This document shows positions 38,166 to 48,752 of a DNA stretch of 64,000 nt, piece after piece. The notes under the pieces are model-generated. The model searched no databases. It had not been told where the DNA came from and worked only from the letters and a program-made list of their open reading frames with translations. Positions within the stretch are counted from its first letter, which is position 1, and every line of letters begins with the position of its first letter. A program made the position numbers and the translations under genes. Source of the DNA: Symbiodinium natans (lineage: Eukaryota > Sar > Dinophyceae > Suessiales > Symbiodiniaceae); contig CAJNDS010001001.1 in assembly GCA_905221605.1 (NCBI GenBank), positions 931,049 through 995,048 of the forward strand. Direction: 5' to 3'.

Positions 38166-38260
38166 GCCCTAAACCCTAAACCCTAAACCCTAAACCCTAA
38201 ACCCTAAACCCTAAACCCTAAACCCTAAACCTAAAACCCTAAACCCTAAACCCCAGATCC
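38166..38260 (-). repeat. CCCTAAA array
   Basis: About 12 units. Further arrays follow at 38580-38672 (mixed CCCTGAA/CCCTAAA) and 38780-38843 (TTTAGGG). Confidence 0.9.
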
Positions 38261-38850
38261 TAAGGGTGCAAGAGGCTCGAGGCCTGAACCCCTAAAAGCC
38301 CAGCCCTAACCCCGAGCTTAGGCTGACACAGGGTCTTGCAGGCTGAGGGTTTCCGGGGCTGGTTAGGGTTTCGGAGAGGGATTAGGGTTTGGGGTGTAGG
38401 GTTCAGGGTTTAGGGTTTAGGGTTTAGGGATCCTGAACCCTTTTTTTCCCCTTCAGGGCTCCCTGTGGCTGAGGTTGTTCATGAACCCTTTTTGCATCCG
38501 GGCTATGATGTCCTGAGCGACACTCTCAAATAGAGAAACTGGGACGAACTCTGTATCCCTAAACCCTACACCTTCAATGGGCCCTAAACCCTGAACCCTG
38601 AACCCTAAACCCTGAACCCTAAACCCTAAACCCTGAACCCTAAACCCTAAACCCTAAACCCTAAACCCTAAACGTCCAGGGCTTTCAGGTTTCTTGTGCG
38701 AAGCTGAGGCTTGCAAAGGGCCTGGGATGGAACCTCCGCTTTCGAGGCTGCCGGGCTTTTGAGATTTGCCAGAACTTGTGTTTAGGGTTTAGGGTTTAGG
38801 GTTTAGGGTTTAGGGTTTAGGGTTTAGGGTTTAGGGTTTAGGGCTCATTT

Positions 38851-38953
38851 TGGGATGCTCCCCCCTTATACTAGCAGATCTTAACAGGGATTATAGTATC
38901 CCCGACTAGAGTTCCTGCTAAGGACTGTGAGTATAAGGGGGAACATCCCAAGG
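38851..38953. mobile_element. Family C element
   Basis: TTGGGATGCTCCCCCCTTATACTAGCAG and CTGTGAGTATAAGGGGGAACATCCCAA are good arms. It lies directly after a TTTAGGG array, with TTT between. Confidence 0.8.
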
Positions 38954-39754
38954 CTCATTCAGGGTTGACAAGGCTTGGGGTTTAGGGTTGAGGGTATAAG
39001 GGTTTAAAGATGTAAGGGTTTAAGGGTTTAATTAGGGTTGTAAGCCGGTTGAAGAGATGGCAGATACTTGTGGCAGTGCAAGAAGGGCAAGACTATGCCG
39101 TCACCCAAAATGCCCCAAAAGCCCGCTGAAACCCAGAAACTCAGTAGGAGCGCACGACCACGAATTCGGCAAAGAGCCTCAGCCCTTCGCGTGCCTCACC
39201 AGGTTCCAGCCTAGGTTGCTTCTGACAGGGTTTAGGGTTGAGGGTTTAGGGTTCGGGTTTCGGGTTTTGGTCTGTTTAGGGCTTCGAGGTTAAAGGTCGG
39301 CGCCAGCTTTTCTCCCCTACACCCCAACCCCTAAACCTCAACCCCCCTTTCAGGGAACCCTATCACTCTAAACGCCTAACGACTCCTTCAATCTCCGCAT
39401 TTTTGTTGAAACCCGAAGGTCTCAAAAGTTGTTTTTTTGGGTTCAGGGTTTGGGCCTAGGGTTTAGGTTAGTTTAGGGATGAGGGTTGAGTAGCCCCATG
39501 ACTCACAGCTCGAGGACAAGCATGCCCTAAACCCTAAGCCCAAACCCTAAACCCTAAACCCTAAACCCTAAACCCTGAACCCTGAACCCTGAACCCTAAA
39601 CCCTAAACCCTAAACCCTAAACCCTAAACCCTGAACAAAACAACTTTTTGAGAGCTTCGCATCCAAGCGGCGCATCTAACTCCAGCGCTGCCAAGTCGAC
39701 GAAGCGCCGCGCCAGGGCCTCTTTAAAGCTGTCGTCTTAGGGTTTAGGGTTTAG

Positions 39755-40330
39755 AGGGTCTTAGGGTTTAGGGTTTGTAGGATTTATAGGATTTTATAGG
39801 GTTTATAGGATTTATAGGATTTAAAGGACTTATAGGATTCATACGATTTATAGGATTTATAGGGCGCCACGGCCTTTTTAAAGCTGTCTTCTTTGGGTTT
39901 TGGATTTTTTTCACCCCCCCCCCCCCGGCTGTCTGCTTAGGGTTTTTTGGGTTTAGGGTTTATAGGGTTCATAGGTTGTTATTCGCCGTCTTCTTAGGGC
40001 TTCTAGCGTTTGGGGTGTATAGGGTTGAGAGGCTTTGGTTTCCGCTTTCTTAGGTTTTGTAGAGTTTTTTCCGCTGTTTTCTTAGGGTTTATAGGGTTTA
40101 GGGTTCGTAGGGTTTACAGGGATTTGTCAGCTGTCTTCTTAGGGTTTAAGGTCCAGAGGGTTTATAGGGCTTATAATCAGGTGTAGGGTTTGTGAGTTTA
40201 AGGTTGGGTGTAGGGGGTTTGGCAATTGAAGGTTTTGTGGATTTAGACTTTGCTCGCAGTTTTCTAGGTGGGTTTGGTTGTGTTTTGGTAGGGTTTAGGG
40301 TTCGTCGGCGCTTACAGTGTTTACGGCTTT
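39755..40330 (+). repeat. Degenerate TTATAGGATT array decaying from TTTAGGG
   Basis: About ten copies of TTTATAGGA(T/G) lie at 39773-39862. To about 40330 scattered TTTATAGGG, TTTAGGG and GTAGGGTTT fragments follow. It looks like an old array mutated past recognition. No gene is supported in it. Confidence 0.7.
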
Positions 40331-42280
40331 TGCGGGCTGTGGCAGCCCTGAACTTACCCTAGGGTGCAGGGTTTAGGGACCCTAAACCCTAAACCCTGTG
40401 AGGCCAGTTCCCGGGAAGCTTGGCCCCATCAAAGTTGGTAGGTTGCCTCTTTGGGTTTGCACAAGGGTGGTCCTCTAAATAAGGGCCCCTTTTGGGGGGG
40501 GGGGGGGGGGGTGCCGTTTTAAACTACCCGTTAATAACAAGAATCTGCACCACCCCCCCCCCCCCCCCCCCAGAAAACAAAGAAACAACAACAAGACTCA
40601 ACGAAAAGAATGCCTGTGTTCTTAGGGTTGAGGGCTTAGGCGCCCCTAAGCCTAAAGGTCCTGAGTGGCTTTGGTAACTTACTCGTTCGTAGTCGGGAAT
40701 GAAGGAATTCGGTGCCTTATAGAATCCCTTCAGCTTCTATAGGGGGGATAGGCAGTAACTAATTCCCTTCGGGGCCACAAAACACACATAACCACAGAAA
40801 CACACCGTATCAGATATCATAAGGGTTCTACAAAGAGTTGCTTTTTTCGGAATATCCCGCTTATATGGGCCCCTGTTAAACCCCGGACATGTTCAGGCCA
40901 TGTGTTTCACACAGCAGGAGGTTCCAAGACCTCCAGTTTCTGAACCCATTTTTCACTGATTTCGCTGCAAAGGAGAAGAAGCTGAAACATCTTGAACGCT
41001 TGTTGAAACCCTAAACCCTGAGGTCTCGCCCTAAACCCTAAACCCTAAACCCATTCTTCCCCTCGCGCCTTGGACTTCTCAACCCCTCTACCCTCCGCCA
41101 CGTAGCGGCGGACCAGGTCTAGATCGCCTCGGGCAGTCCATCAGCTTGGACAACAAGGGTTTAGGGTATAGGGTTTGGGAGTTATAAGGGTTTAGGGTAT
41201 AAGAGTAATAGGGTTTAAGGATAAGGGTTTAGGGTTTATGGTTTAAAATTAAGGGTTAAGGATAACGGGTTTCGGCCTTACTTCAGGGTTCCGTAGGGTG
41301 CTTGGAAGTAGGGTTGTGAGTCGGGCAACTATGGTTCTAACCTTATTCATAGGGTACTTATACCCCTAAACTTATAGATACGCACGAGCCTTCCAGCAGG
41401 GCTTCGGGGTTTATAGCTTTCTTTTCCACCGGCGCCTAGCTGAGTGCTGCTGCCACGGCAATCTTAGGTCCCCAGCAACCCGGGGACATTCTTGCATGAG
41501 GCCTGCCGTCATCTTCCAAGGACCCAAGAATAGGGTTCCTTGAGCCCCTGTAAGGACCCAAAACTTAAGTCCCTGGAAGGATAGTGTTAGAGAGAAGCCA
41601 CATTAAAGAAAAGGGAAGAGGGTACGGCTTGAGTCGGAGGTCCTGGGGCGATCCCAAAATTGTTGGAGGTGCAGGGGTTTCCGGGTACGGGCCCTGAGCA
41701 TGGGGTTTAAGGATCAGGGCTCGGCGTGCCGGCTTTACAGGGGACAGGGCCAAACCCGTCTTGCTTCAGAGGATCGAAGCCAACGCGATTTACGCAAGCG
41801 TCATGACTCGGTGATTCTAACCCTAAGCCCTAAACCCTGCAACCCTGAGCCTGCACCCATTAGAGGGGACACGGGCCAGGATGATTCTAACCCTAAACCC
41901 TAAACCCTTCAACCCTCAGCCTTCACACAAAGTTAGGGTGCAGGGCTTTCCTGAAGTCCTCGCTTTGAACCGATCTTCCTAAACAGAGCTTCGGGCTTTA
42001 GGATCCTCAGAAAACCCGAAACCCTAAACCCTAAACCCTTCCTAAACTCTAACCCTAGGGACTGATGGCTTGCGTTGTCTTCGGACATATGGGCTCAGAC
42101 TACCGGTTTAGGGTTTAGGGTTTAGGGTTTAGGTACCAGGGGCAGGGAGCCACGTACCTTTTGTAACTCCCTGACCCTGTTCTACTATTGGCTGAAGAAC
42201 CCCCCCCAAAAAAAATTGAAAAAAAGCATTCCCTTTATTGCCCTTTTGGGAAGAACACTTTTTAGTTTTTTTGGGGGTTC

Positions 42281-42541
42281 TTAAGCAAACAGTAGTGTTT
42301 CAATCTTTTTAGGGTTTGGGCTCTGTGGTGGCCATTCACACAATGAAGCTCGCCCCCCACCACGCGTGCTTTGTGCAAAAGGCCCAACCCATGCTTCCTG
42401 TGCCGCACTGTGCCTGCCTGGCTCGGAATTTTGCGTGTGCAGTTCTGTGGAAGGGGCGACATCACGCCACCCGACTCTGGCTGAAGGGTCCGGCACGACC
42501 ATGTCGTCCCGGCGCAGCTCAAGCGTAGGTGGCCAAGTCAT
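42281..42541 (-). CDS. Candidate exon, up to 86 codons
   Basis: ATG at 42541, open, including WPPTLELRRDDMVVPDPS, ARVGWRDVAPSTELHT and GRHSAAQEAWVGPFAQ. About a third of codons begin with G. The 3' end runs into a family F/K-like element (42165-42300), so the true edge lies near 42310. Plus-strand frames are also open. Confidence 0.4.
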   Translation of the reverse strand: MTWPPTLELRRDDMVVPDPSARVGWRDVAPSTELHTQNSEPGRHSAAQEAWVGPFAQSTRGGGRASLCEWPPQSPNPKKIETLLFA

Positions 42542-42548
42542 TCTTGAG

Positions 42549-42830
42549 TGTTTAGGGTTTAGGGTTTAGGGTTTAGGGTTTAGGGTTTAGGGTTTAGGAT
42601 TTAGGGTTTAGGGTTTAGGGTTTAGGGCAGGAAGAGTTGGAGCCTTTTGACGTCATCGGAATCAATGACAGCTCACTGGGAGCATCCGAAGGCTCGGCCA
42701 TGTTTCGGTCTTTCAGAAACAGACGCATGAATTGTGAATGCTAGTCTAACACCCTAAACCCTAAACCCTAAACCCTAAACCCTAAACCCTAAACCCTAAA
42801 CCCTAAACCCTAAACCCTAAACCCTAAACT
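42549..42830. repeat. Facing TTTAGGG and CCCTAAA arrays
   Basis: TTTAGGG x11 at 42549-42627 and CCCTAAA x11 at 42751-42830 form an inverted pair about 125 bp apart. They enclose an island (GTCATCGGAATC...) not resolved into an exon. Confidence 0.9.
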
Positions 42831-43712
42831 ACTGGTAAGTTAGTTAGCATTCTGAGGGCCATTCAGTAGTACTGATTGACCGGCCATTTTTGGTTTTAGG
42901 GTGGGAAGTCGGCCACAAGACGAATCCTAATTCTTAACTAAACCCTAAACCCTTCAGGTCACGAAACTTAGCTCATGTGCAGCCGCGGCGCCCTCGCGAC
43001 TAAGTCGCCGGTCGATGGCCTCATGGCGTCAATTAAGGACTTCGTTTAGAATTTAGGGTTTAGGGTTTATAGGGTTTAGGGTTTAGGGAAGAGGTTTTTA
43101 GGGTTTGTGAAGTGGGCCTGCTAGCCCGAAATATCAAGCTTCTTTATACGATCGAACAAGTGACACTCCTGTAACCAACCATCATCAAGCCCACACATAT
43201 CTGCATGTCAGCCTGTGGAAAGGAATGAAGTGTCGTTTAAACCCAAGCCCTATAGGCACAGGTCTTGGAACCCTTGAAAATCCAGGGTCGCGTCCAGGGC
43301 AAATAAAGATTGACCTTTAGGGTGCTAAAGAGGTTAAACAACCCTGTTGACTAAACCCCAAACCCTAAACCTTCAAGCCTAAGCCCTTTTTGACTAGAAC
43401 CTACACACTAAACCCCAAACCCTACTTGGTCCATGGGTACTCATAAGTAGGGTTCTGAATACCCAACATAAGGCTATAACCATGGTAACACTTTTTTATA
43501 ACCCTACGCATAAGTCCCCCCCACGTACCTCCACATAGGGTGTAGGGTGCCCTAAACCCTAAACCCTCTAAACCCTTCAAACCCAAGAAACCCAAACAAA
43601 AAACCATAAACCCTTAAACCCCATAAACCTTCTAAAACCCTGTAAACCCTAAACACCCTGAGGCCCTGAACCCTAAACCCTAAACCCTAGCCCTAAACCC
43701 TAAACCCTAAAC

Positions 43713-43817
43713 CTCGAAGGCTCCACAGAATCCCACCTCCAGGAGCTCCTCGCGCGCGGCGGGAGCGAGGGCCCCGGGCTGGGCCGCAAAGAGCACCGGC
43801 GCCCCGAGGTTGCCCTC
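43713..43817 (-). CDS. Candidate internal exon with telomeric donor, strong bias
   Basis: Thirty-five codons, NLGAPVLFAAQPGALAPA then AREELLEVGFCGAFE, from ATACCTAG| to GAG|GTTTAGGGTTTAGGG. Twenty of 35 codons begin with G, one of the highest values in the window. The repeats on both sides are telomere-type. It probably belongs to an alanine-rich helical protein; family unknown. Confidence 0.6.
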
Positions 43818-43821
43818 CTAG

Positions 43822-44245
43822 GTATTTTTAGGGTAGGGTTTAGGGTTTAGGGTTTAGGGTTTAGGGTTTAGGGTTTAGGGTTTAGGGTTTAGGGTTTAGG
43901 GCTTAGGGTTTAGGGTTTAGGGTTTAGGGTTTAGGGTTTAGGGTTTAGGGTTCAGGGTTGAGGGTTTAGGGTTTAGGGTTGAGGGTTTAGGGTTTAGGGT
44001 TCAGGGTTCAGGGTTTAGGGCTTCAGATTTTTAGGGTTTAGGCTACTAGGGTTTAAGGGCGACCCGAGGTTGCTCTCCTCTAAGGGGTCTTACAGGGAGT
44101 CAGGGTTTAGGGCTTAGTTTTTTTTTCGGTGTTTAAGGGTAGGGTTTAGGGTTTAGGGTTTAGGGTTTAGGGTTTAGGGTTTAGGGTTTAGGGTTTAGGG
44201 TTTAGGGTTCAGGGTTCAGGGTTCAGGGTTCAGGGTTTAGGGTGA
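43822..44245 (+). repeat. Three TTTAGGG arrays separated by copies of an exon edge
   Basis: Arrays at 43830-44030 and 44142-44245 (with TTCAGGG variants) are separated by GGGCGACCCGAGGTTGC(T/C)CTCCT at about 44058, and it recurs at 44276. That 20-bp block matches the acceptor-side end of exon 43713-43817 (CGCCCCGAGGTTGCCCTCCT). Confidence 0.75.
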
Positions 44246-44329
44246 TTTGTAGGTTTTTGGTTATTAGGGTTTCAGGGCGACCCGAGGTTGCCCTCCTTGA
44301 AGGGGGTTCAGGGTTCAGGACTTGTTAGG

Positions 44330-44880
44330 GCGTTTTGGGCGTGAGGATTTTGTAGGGTAAAAGTTTTTTCCTGGGCTTTTTAAAGTTTGAGTTGTTGAGG
44401 GTTTTTTAGGGTTTCAGGTTGTTTTAGGGTTTTTACGTTTTAAGGTGCTTTTGTAGGGTTGCAGGGTTTTTTGGGGGGTTTTAAGGGTTCTGTTTAGGGT
44501 TTTTGGTTTTTCAAGGCTTTTTTGTTAAGGCTTTTTTAGGGTTTAAGGAGTTTTAAGGGTTTTGGGGGTTTAAGGTTTGTTTAGGGTTTTTAGGGTTTAA
44601 AGTTTCTTTAGGGTTTTAGGGTTTAAGGTTTTTCTTTAGGGTTTCAAGGGTTTAAGGTCTTTAGCGTTTTTAGGGATCTAAGGTTTTTTGGGTTTTTTAG
44701 GGTTTATAAGTTTTTGTTGGGGTTGTCGGGGTTTAAAGTTGTGTTAGGGCTTTAAGGTGTAAGTGTTGTTTAGATGCTGATGGTTTAGTTTCTTGTTTTG
44801 AGGGTGTTTCGGGTTTTAGGGTTTATTTTGTTCAGGGTTGTTAAGGGTTTACGGGCTTCAGGGGTTTCAGGGCTTACATT
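44330..44880 (+). repeat. Decayed TTTAGGG region
   Basis: T- and G-rich sequence with scattered AGGGTTT and TTAAGG words and no open frame of note. I read it as an old, mutated array. No gene is supported. Confidence 0.6.
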
Positions 44881-45140
44881 AGGGTGTTGTTGACCGGCGG
44901 GCCCGGGGGTGGGGGGGGGGGTTGCCTTTTTGCCGTGAGCCTGATTGTCGTAGGTTAAGTGCTGGGGTTTCAGTCTGCATGGCATCGGCAAGCAAGTTGC
45001 TCCTGTATTGTTCGGGGTTTTGGGGAGTTCCTCGCCCTCAACCCTCCTAACAATCCTCAACCCTAAACCCTAAATTCCCACCCGGCCTTTTTAGGCCGTA
45101 CCCACCCTTTACACCTTTACTGGATGGACAATGGGTGGAG

Positions 45141-45437
45141 TCATTCGAGAATGGTCGAATTGAGAGCCCCTAGGGCTCGCCTTGCCACTAGGCCACCAGA
45201 GTGCCCCTTTTTACACAGGGATCCTCTCTGACTCTGGAGGCCCTCTGGACCCTGACCCAAAAATCCTGAAATCCAGGACCCGCCATGGAGGGTACCCCTT
45301 CCCGAACCAAAACTCCCTCCCCGCCTCCCTGTCCCTCGACCCCCTAAGCCCCTCTGCCTGGCCCTTCCTGACCCCCCCTCAAGCTCGATCCTGGCCCTGT
45401 ATTCCCCCTTACCTGACCCCCGCCCCACTACCTTCAC
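45141..45437 (-). CDS. Glycine/arginine-rich ORF, 98 codons
   Basis: ATG to TGA, open, with GRGSGKGEYRARIELEGG and LGGRGTGRRGGSFGSGRG. It could be an RNA-binding Gly/Arg-rich protein, or it may simply reflect purine-rich DNA. The opposite strand is also open, so support is weak. Confidence 0.25.
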   Translation of the reverse strand: MKVVGRGSGKGEYRARIELEGGSGRARQRGLGGRGTGRRGGSFGSGRGTLHGGSWISGFLGQGPEGLQSQRGSLCKKGHSGGLVARRALGALNSTILE

Positions 45438-45727
45438 CTTTGTAGGGAAAGCAATGGTAAGAATTGAGGGCGACAGGCCTAAACCCTAAAAGGCAGTGGT
45501 TTGGGTGGTGGCCTGTGAAAGCTCACAGCGGGTGGGGAGAAGAACCCAGCACCAATGAAATTGTTGGATTACATTGACAAGAGATGCCTTCGCGTGACAT
45601 GCCCCCCCCCCCCCCACCCCCTGGGTGTGTAGGGGCGCCATTTACGCATGGCACTTACTGCCGCTGCGCGGCGAGACGTCCTAAACCCTAAACCTCTCTT
45701 TCATATAATAATTTAAGCCTTCATGAC

Positions 45728-46305
45728 CTTCGTGGTTTAAGGCCTGGGGTTCGTGGTTTAAGGCCCGGGGTTCGTGGTTTAAGGCCCGGCCGTCCCCTTC
45801 GGCCTTAAACCACGAACCCCGGGCCTTAAACCACGAATACCGGGCCTTAAACCACGAATACTGGGCCTTTAATTTAAACCTTAATCACCTTCGTGGTTTA
45901 AGGCCCGGGGTTCGAGGTTTAAGGCCCGGGGTTCGTGGTTTAAGGCCCGGGGTTCGTGGTTTAAGGCCCGGTATTCGTGGTTTAAGGCCCGCGGTTCGTG
46001 GTTTAAGGCCGGGTCCCCTTCGGCCTTAAACCACGAACCCCGGGCCTTAAACCACGAATACCGGGCCTTAAACCACGAATACTGGGCCTTAAACCACGAA
46101 TACTGGGCCTTTTAATTCGAACCTTAATGACCTTCGTGGTTTAAGGTCCGGGGTTCGTGGTTTAAGGCCCGGGGTTCGTGGTTTAAGGCCCGGGGTTCGT
46201 GGTTTAAGGCCCAGTATTCGTGGTTTAAGGCCCGGGGTTCGTGGTTTAAGGCCCGGGGTTCGTGGTTTAAGGCCCAGTCATGATTCGTGGTTTAAGGCCC
46301 AGGCC
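45728..46305. repeat. Giant foldback of alternating direct and inverted 21-bp arrays
   Basis: Unit TTCGTGGTTTAAGGCCCGGGG. Forward runs at 45729-45789, 45889-46013 and 46132-46305 alternate with reverse-complement runs at 45800-45868 and 46021-46110. CCCCTTCGGCC turns and AT-rich CCTTAAT(G/C)ACCTTCG spacers separate them. Runs hold about 3-8 units. Transcribed RNA would fold into long hairpins. Confidence 0.9.
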
Positions 46306-46480
46306 TCAAGGCCTCAAGGCCGGGGTTTAGGGTTTCAAGGCCTCAAGGCCGGGGTTTAGGGTTTCAAGGCCTCAAGGCGGGGTTTAGGGTTTCAGGGCCT
46401 CAAGGTCGGGGTTTAGGGTTTCAGGGCCTCAAGGCCGGGGTTTAGGGTTTCAGGGCCTCAAGGCCGGGGTGTTGGGTTTC
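46297..46480 (+). repeat. 29-bp tandem array containing TTTAGGG
   Basis: About six copies of GGCCTCAAGGCCGGGGTTTAGGGTTTCA directly follow the foldback. Each unit joins a palindrome-rich half (GGCCTCAAGGCC) to one TTTAGGG. Confidence 0.85.
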
Positions 46481-46489
46481 AAGGGGGAG

Positions 46490-46830
46490 GCTAACGAAGA
46501 GATGCAATGGCAAGAATATGAAGTAGTTAATAATATTAGGTGTGTTTGTTGTGTCCGTTCGTTTAGGCCTTTGAAACTGAGATGATTGGAGAATACTTGT
46601 ATTGTTGTTTTTCTCAATGTCATGGGATTCTCTGGGTGGGTGGGTGTTATATCAGAGCCGTAAATTTAACTTTACCATGAAACTGCTCGACCCGGAGCTG
46701 CTGAACCCTAAACCCTAAACCCTAAACCTTAAACCTTAAACCCTAAACCCTAAGCCCTAAACCCTGGTCCTGACCCCAAACCCTTTGTCCCTCCAAAGGT
46801 CCCCTAACCCCATCCCCGAGACTCCCTGAC
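46490..46830. other. Unassigned stretch
   Basis: Non-repetitive DNA at 46490-46680 (AATATGAAGTAGTTAATAATATT...) with no supported exon, then a short CCCTAAA tract and a partial family K element from 46831. Confidence 0.5.
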
Positions 46831-47989
46831 GTAGGGGTCGGAATAAGTACTATTCATAGTATCCCCCCTTATGGTCCCTACATCAGACATACGAAAATAG
46901 CCCGTATGCTTATCATTAAGGGCCCCTATATTCCAGGGTTTGGTGTTTCGGCAGTTTTGGGGACGATTCTGCCTTTAATGGCTCCGCAAAAAAGCCTTAT
47001 GCTAACTATTAAGGCCCCTATTAAAAAAAAAAAAAAAACTTTGTGGTCCCAAAACAATTCTACTAGAAGAGCTCCCAAAAAAAACCCTAAACCCTAAACC
47101 CCAAAAAACCTATTCCAAAGATCAAGGCCCCTATATTCTCACCCCTAAGCCCTGTTTTGCAACTGGGACTTACCCCTAACCCTTTTGAGCAACGGACTTT
47201 GGGGGCTGCCGGCAAACATGCAACTAAACCCTAAACCCTAAACCCTAAACCCTATATTCTCACTCCTAAACCCTGAGCCCGGCTTAGTCCTTCAGGTCGG
47301 CCAAGGCAGGTTTCCCCAACTCCTTGCAGGTGTGTGTGTGTGTGTGGTTTGGGGTTTTTACACGGCAGAGGGAAAACCACGTTTGGGGTTTAGGGTTTAG
47401 GGTTTTGCGTGATAGGGCGTAGATGCTGGGAAGGTTAGGTTTTGGAACAAGCTCGGAAGCTTCGCGAGGTGCGAAGAGCAGCTTTGGCCCGATTGTGCCA
47501 TCGAGGTCGAAGGGCTTAAGCGCCGCCCCCCAACGTAGGGGGGCGGCCTAGGCCCTGAGTTTAGGGTTGAGGGTTTCCCATTCACACGGCCTGCGCGTGC
47601 CACCTTCCCGTGCTACTTCAAAACCATCCTCGGTTGGCGCTGCTTCTTCTTTCAGTCTACCCTAAACACTAAAAAACTTAGGGTATGTGGCTTGTAGGGT
47701 TTGTAGCGCTTGGCTCCTCCAAGCAAACCCTAAACCGTATCAATCCCTAAACATGGCAGGTGAAACGGAAGCCCCAACATTGCTGTTTGCTAGGCTAGGC
47801 TGGGGTTTGCAAAGCTGGCCTTGGGGCCCCACAGGGGTTGTTGTGGTGTCGGCTTTTGGCAAGGGTGTTAGGGTTTAGGGTTTAGGGTTTAGGGTTTAGG
47901 GTTTATCGGCTTTCTTCGAACTCAAAAGGCGCTTTCAACGCAACGGTTTAGGGGTAAGGGTGTAGGGTTTAGGGTTTAGGGTTCCCCCA

Positions 47990-48075
47990 CATACGAAAAC
48001 AGCCCTTAATAAGGATTCGAGTACACCCCATGATAATCCTGACAGAGGACTGTTAGTATCAGGGGGAGCATCCCA
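47990..48075. mobile_element. Family C element, left arm degenerate
   Basis: AACAGCCCTTAATAAGGATT and GAGGACTGTTAGTATCAGGGGGAGCATCCCAA are its recognisable parts. The left TIR is partly replaced. Confidence 0.55.
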
Positions 48076-48309
48076 ACCCTGACCCCCCCAAACATCCTCC
48101 TCCGTAGAAACGAAGTCCAGGATGTCATCTACAACCTGGACTGGGCTTCGGGAACTTAAGGGTTTAGGGTTTAGGGTTTAGGGGCCTAGAGTTCGGTTGG
48201 GTTAGGGCTTAGGCTAAGTTGCAGATTCTTGTTTGCCACCCGCCTAGCTCGGGGCACTGCGCTGACTGGGAAAAGTTCTTGGTGCAATTAAAGCTCAGCA
48301 GAAAACATG

Positions 48310-48630
48310 TCAGGGGAATCCCCGCATGGAGGGAAAACTAAACCAAACCCTTTCATCACACAACAACCAAGCAGTACCTCTCAATACACCAGGATCTCGA
48401 ATCCCAAGACAGCAGCGCACTTTACTTGAGAGCTTCGAGTTCAAGGCACTACAGAGGACAACGCCACTGAAAGGACTCCAGGCAACACTGAAACTAAGAT
48501 AGCTAATAATATGCTCTCCTTCCAATCTGCTCACCGACTCGCGTCTCAAGAAAGGTCTACGCAAAGACCCATGGACACAAGAGCAATGATGGTTGTTGTG
48601 TTCCTTCCTCCTGGCGATTCCGATAGCCAA
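48310..48630 (-). CDS. 106-codon uninterrupted frame
   Basis: Open from about 48630 to TGA at 48310, including RPFLRRESVSRLEGEHII, SFSVAWSPFSGVVLCSAL and LRGTAWLLCDE. It contains a possible donor AGG|GTTTGGTTTAG near the end. Several hydrophobic stretches occur. No ATG is seen at its start. Function unknown. Confidence 0.4.
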   Translation of the reverse strand: MAIGIARRKEHNNHHCSCVHGSLRRPFLRRESVSRLEGEHIISYLSFSVAWSPFSGVVLCSALNSKLSSKVRCCLGIRDPGVLRGTAWLLCDERVWFSFPSMRGFP

Positions 48631-48654
48631 TCCTACATCCGCTGTGGCCCAGGG

Positions 48655-48752
48655 CGTTTATCATTGGAATAGGGTTTTTTTTGGGGGGGATAGTATAGTA
48701 TAAGTATACAGGGACCGTAAGGGGATATGTTTAGCAATTATTCCGACATGTA
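48655..48752. mobile_element. Family K element
   Basis: TTGGAATAGGGTTTTTTTTGG...AGGGACCGTAAGGGGATATG...CAATTATTCCGACA. It contains the family T/G tract. The left GT (AGG|GTTTT) and the right arm are conserved. Confidence 0.65.

Noticed and set aside
45728-46305. CRISPR-like array
   Set aside because: Units are contiguous without unique spacers and switch strand in blocks; this is a foldback satellite in a eukaryotic context.
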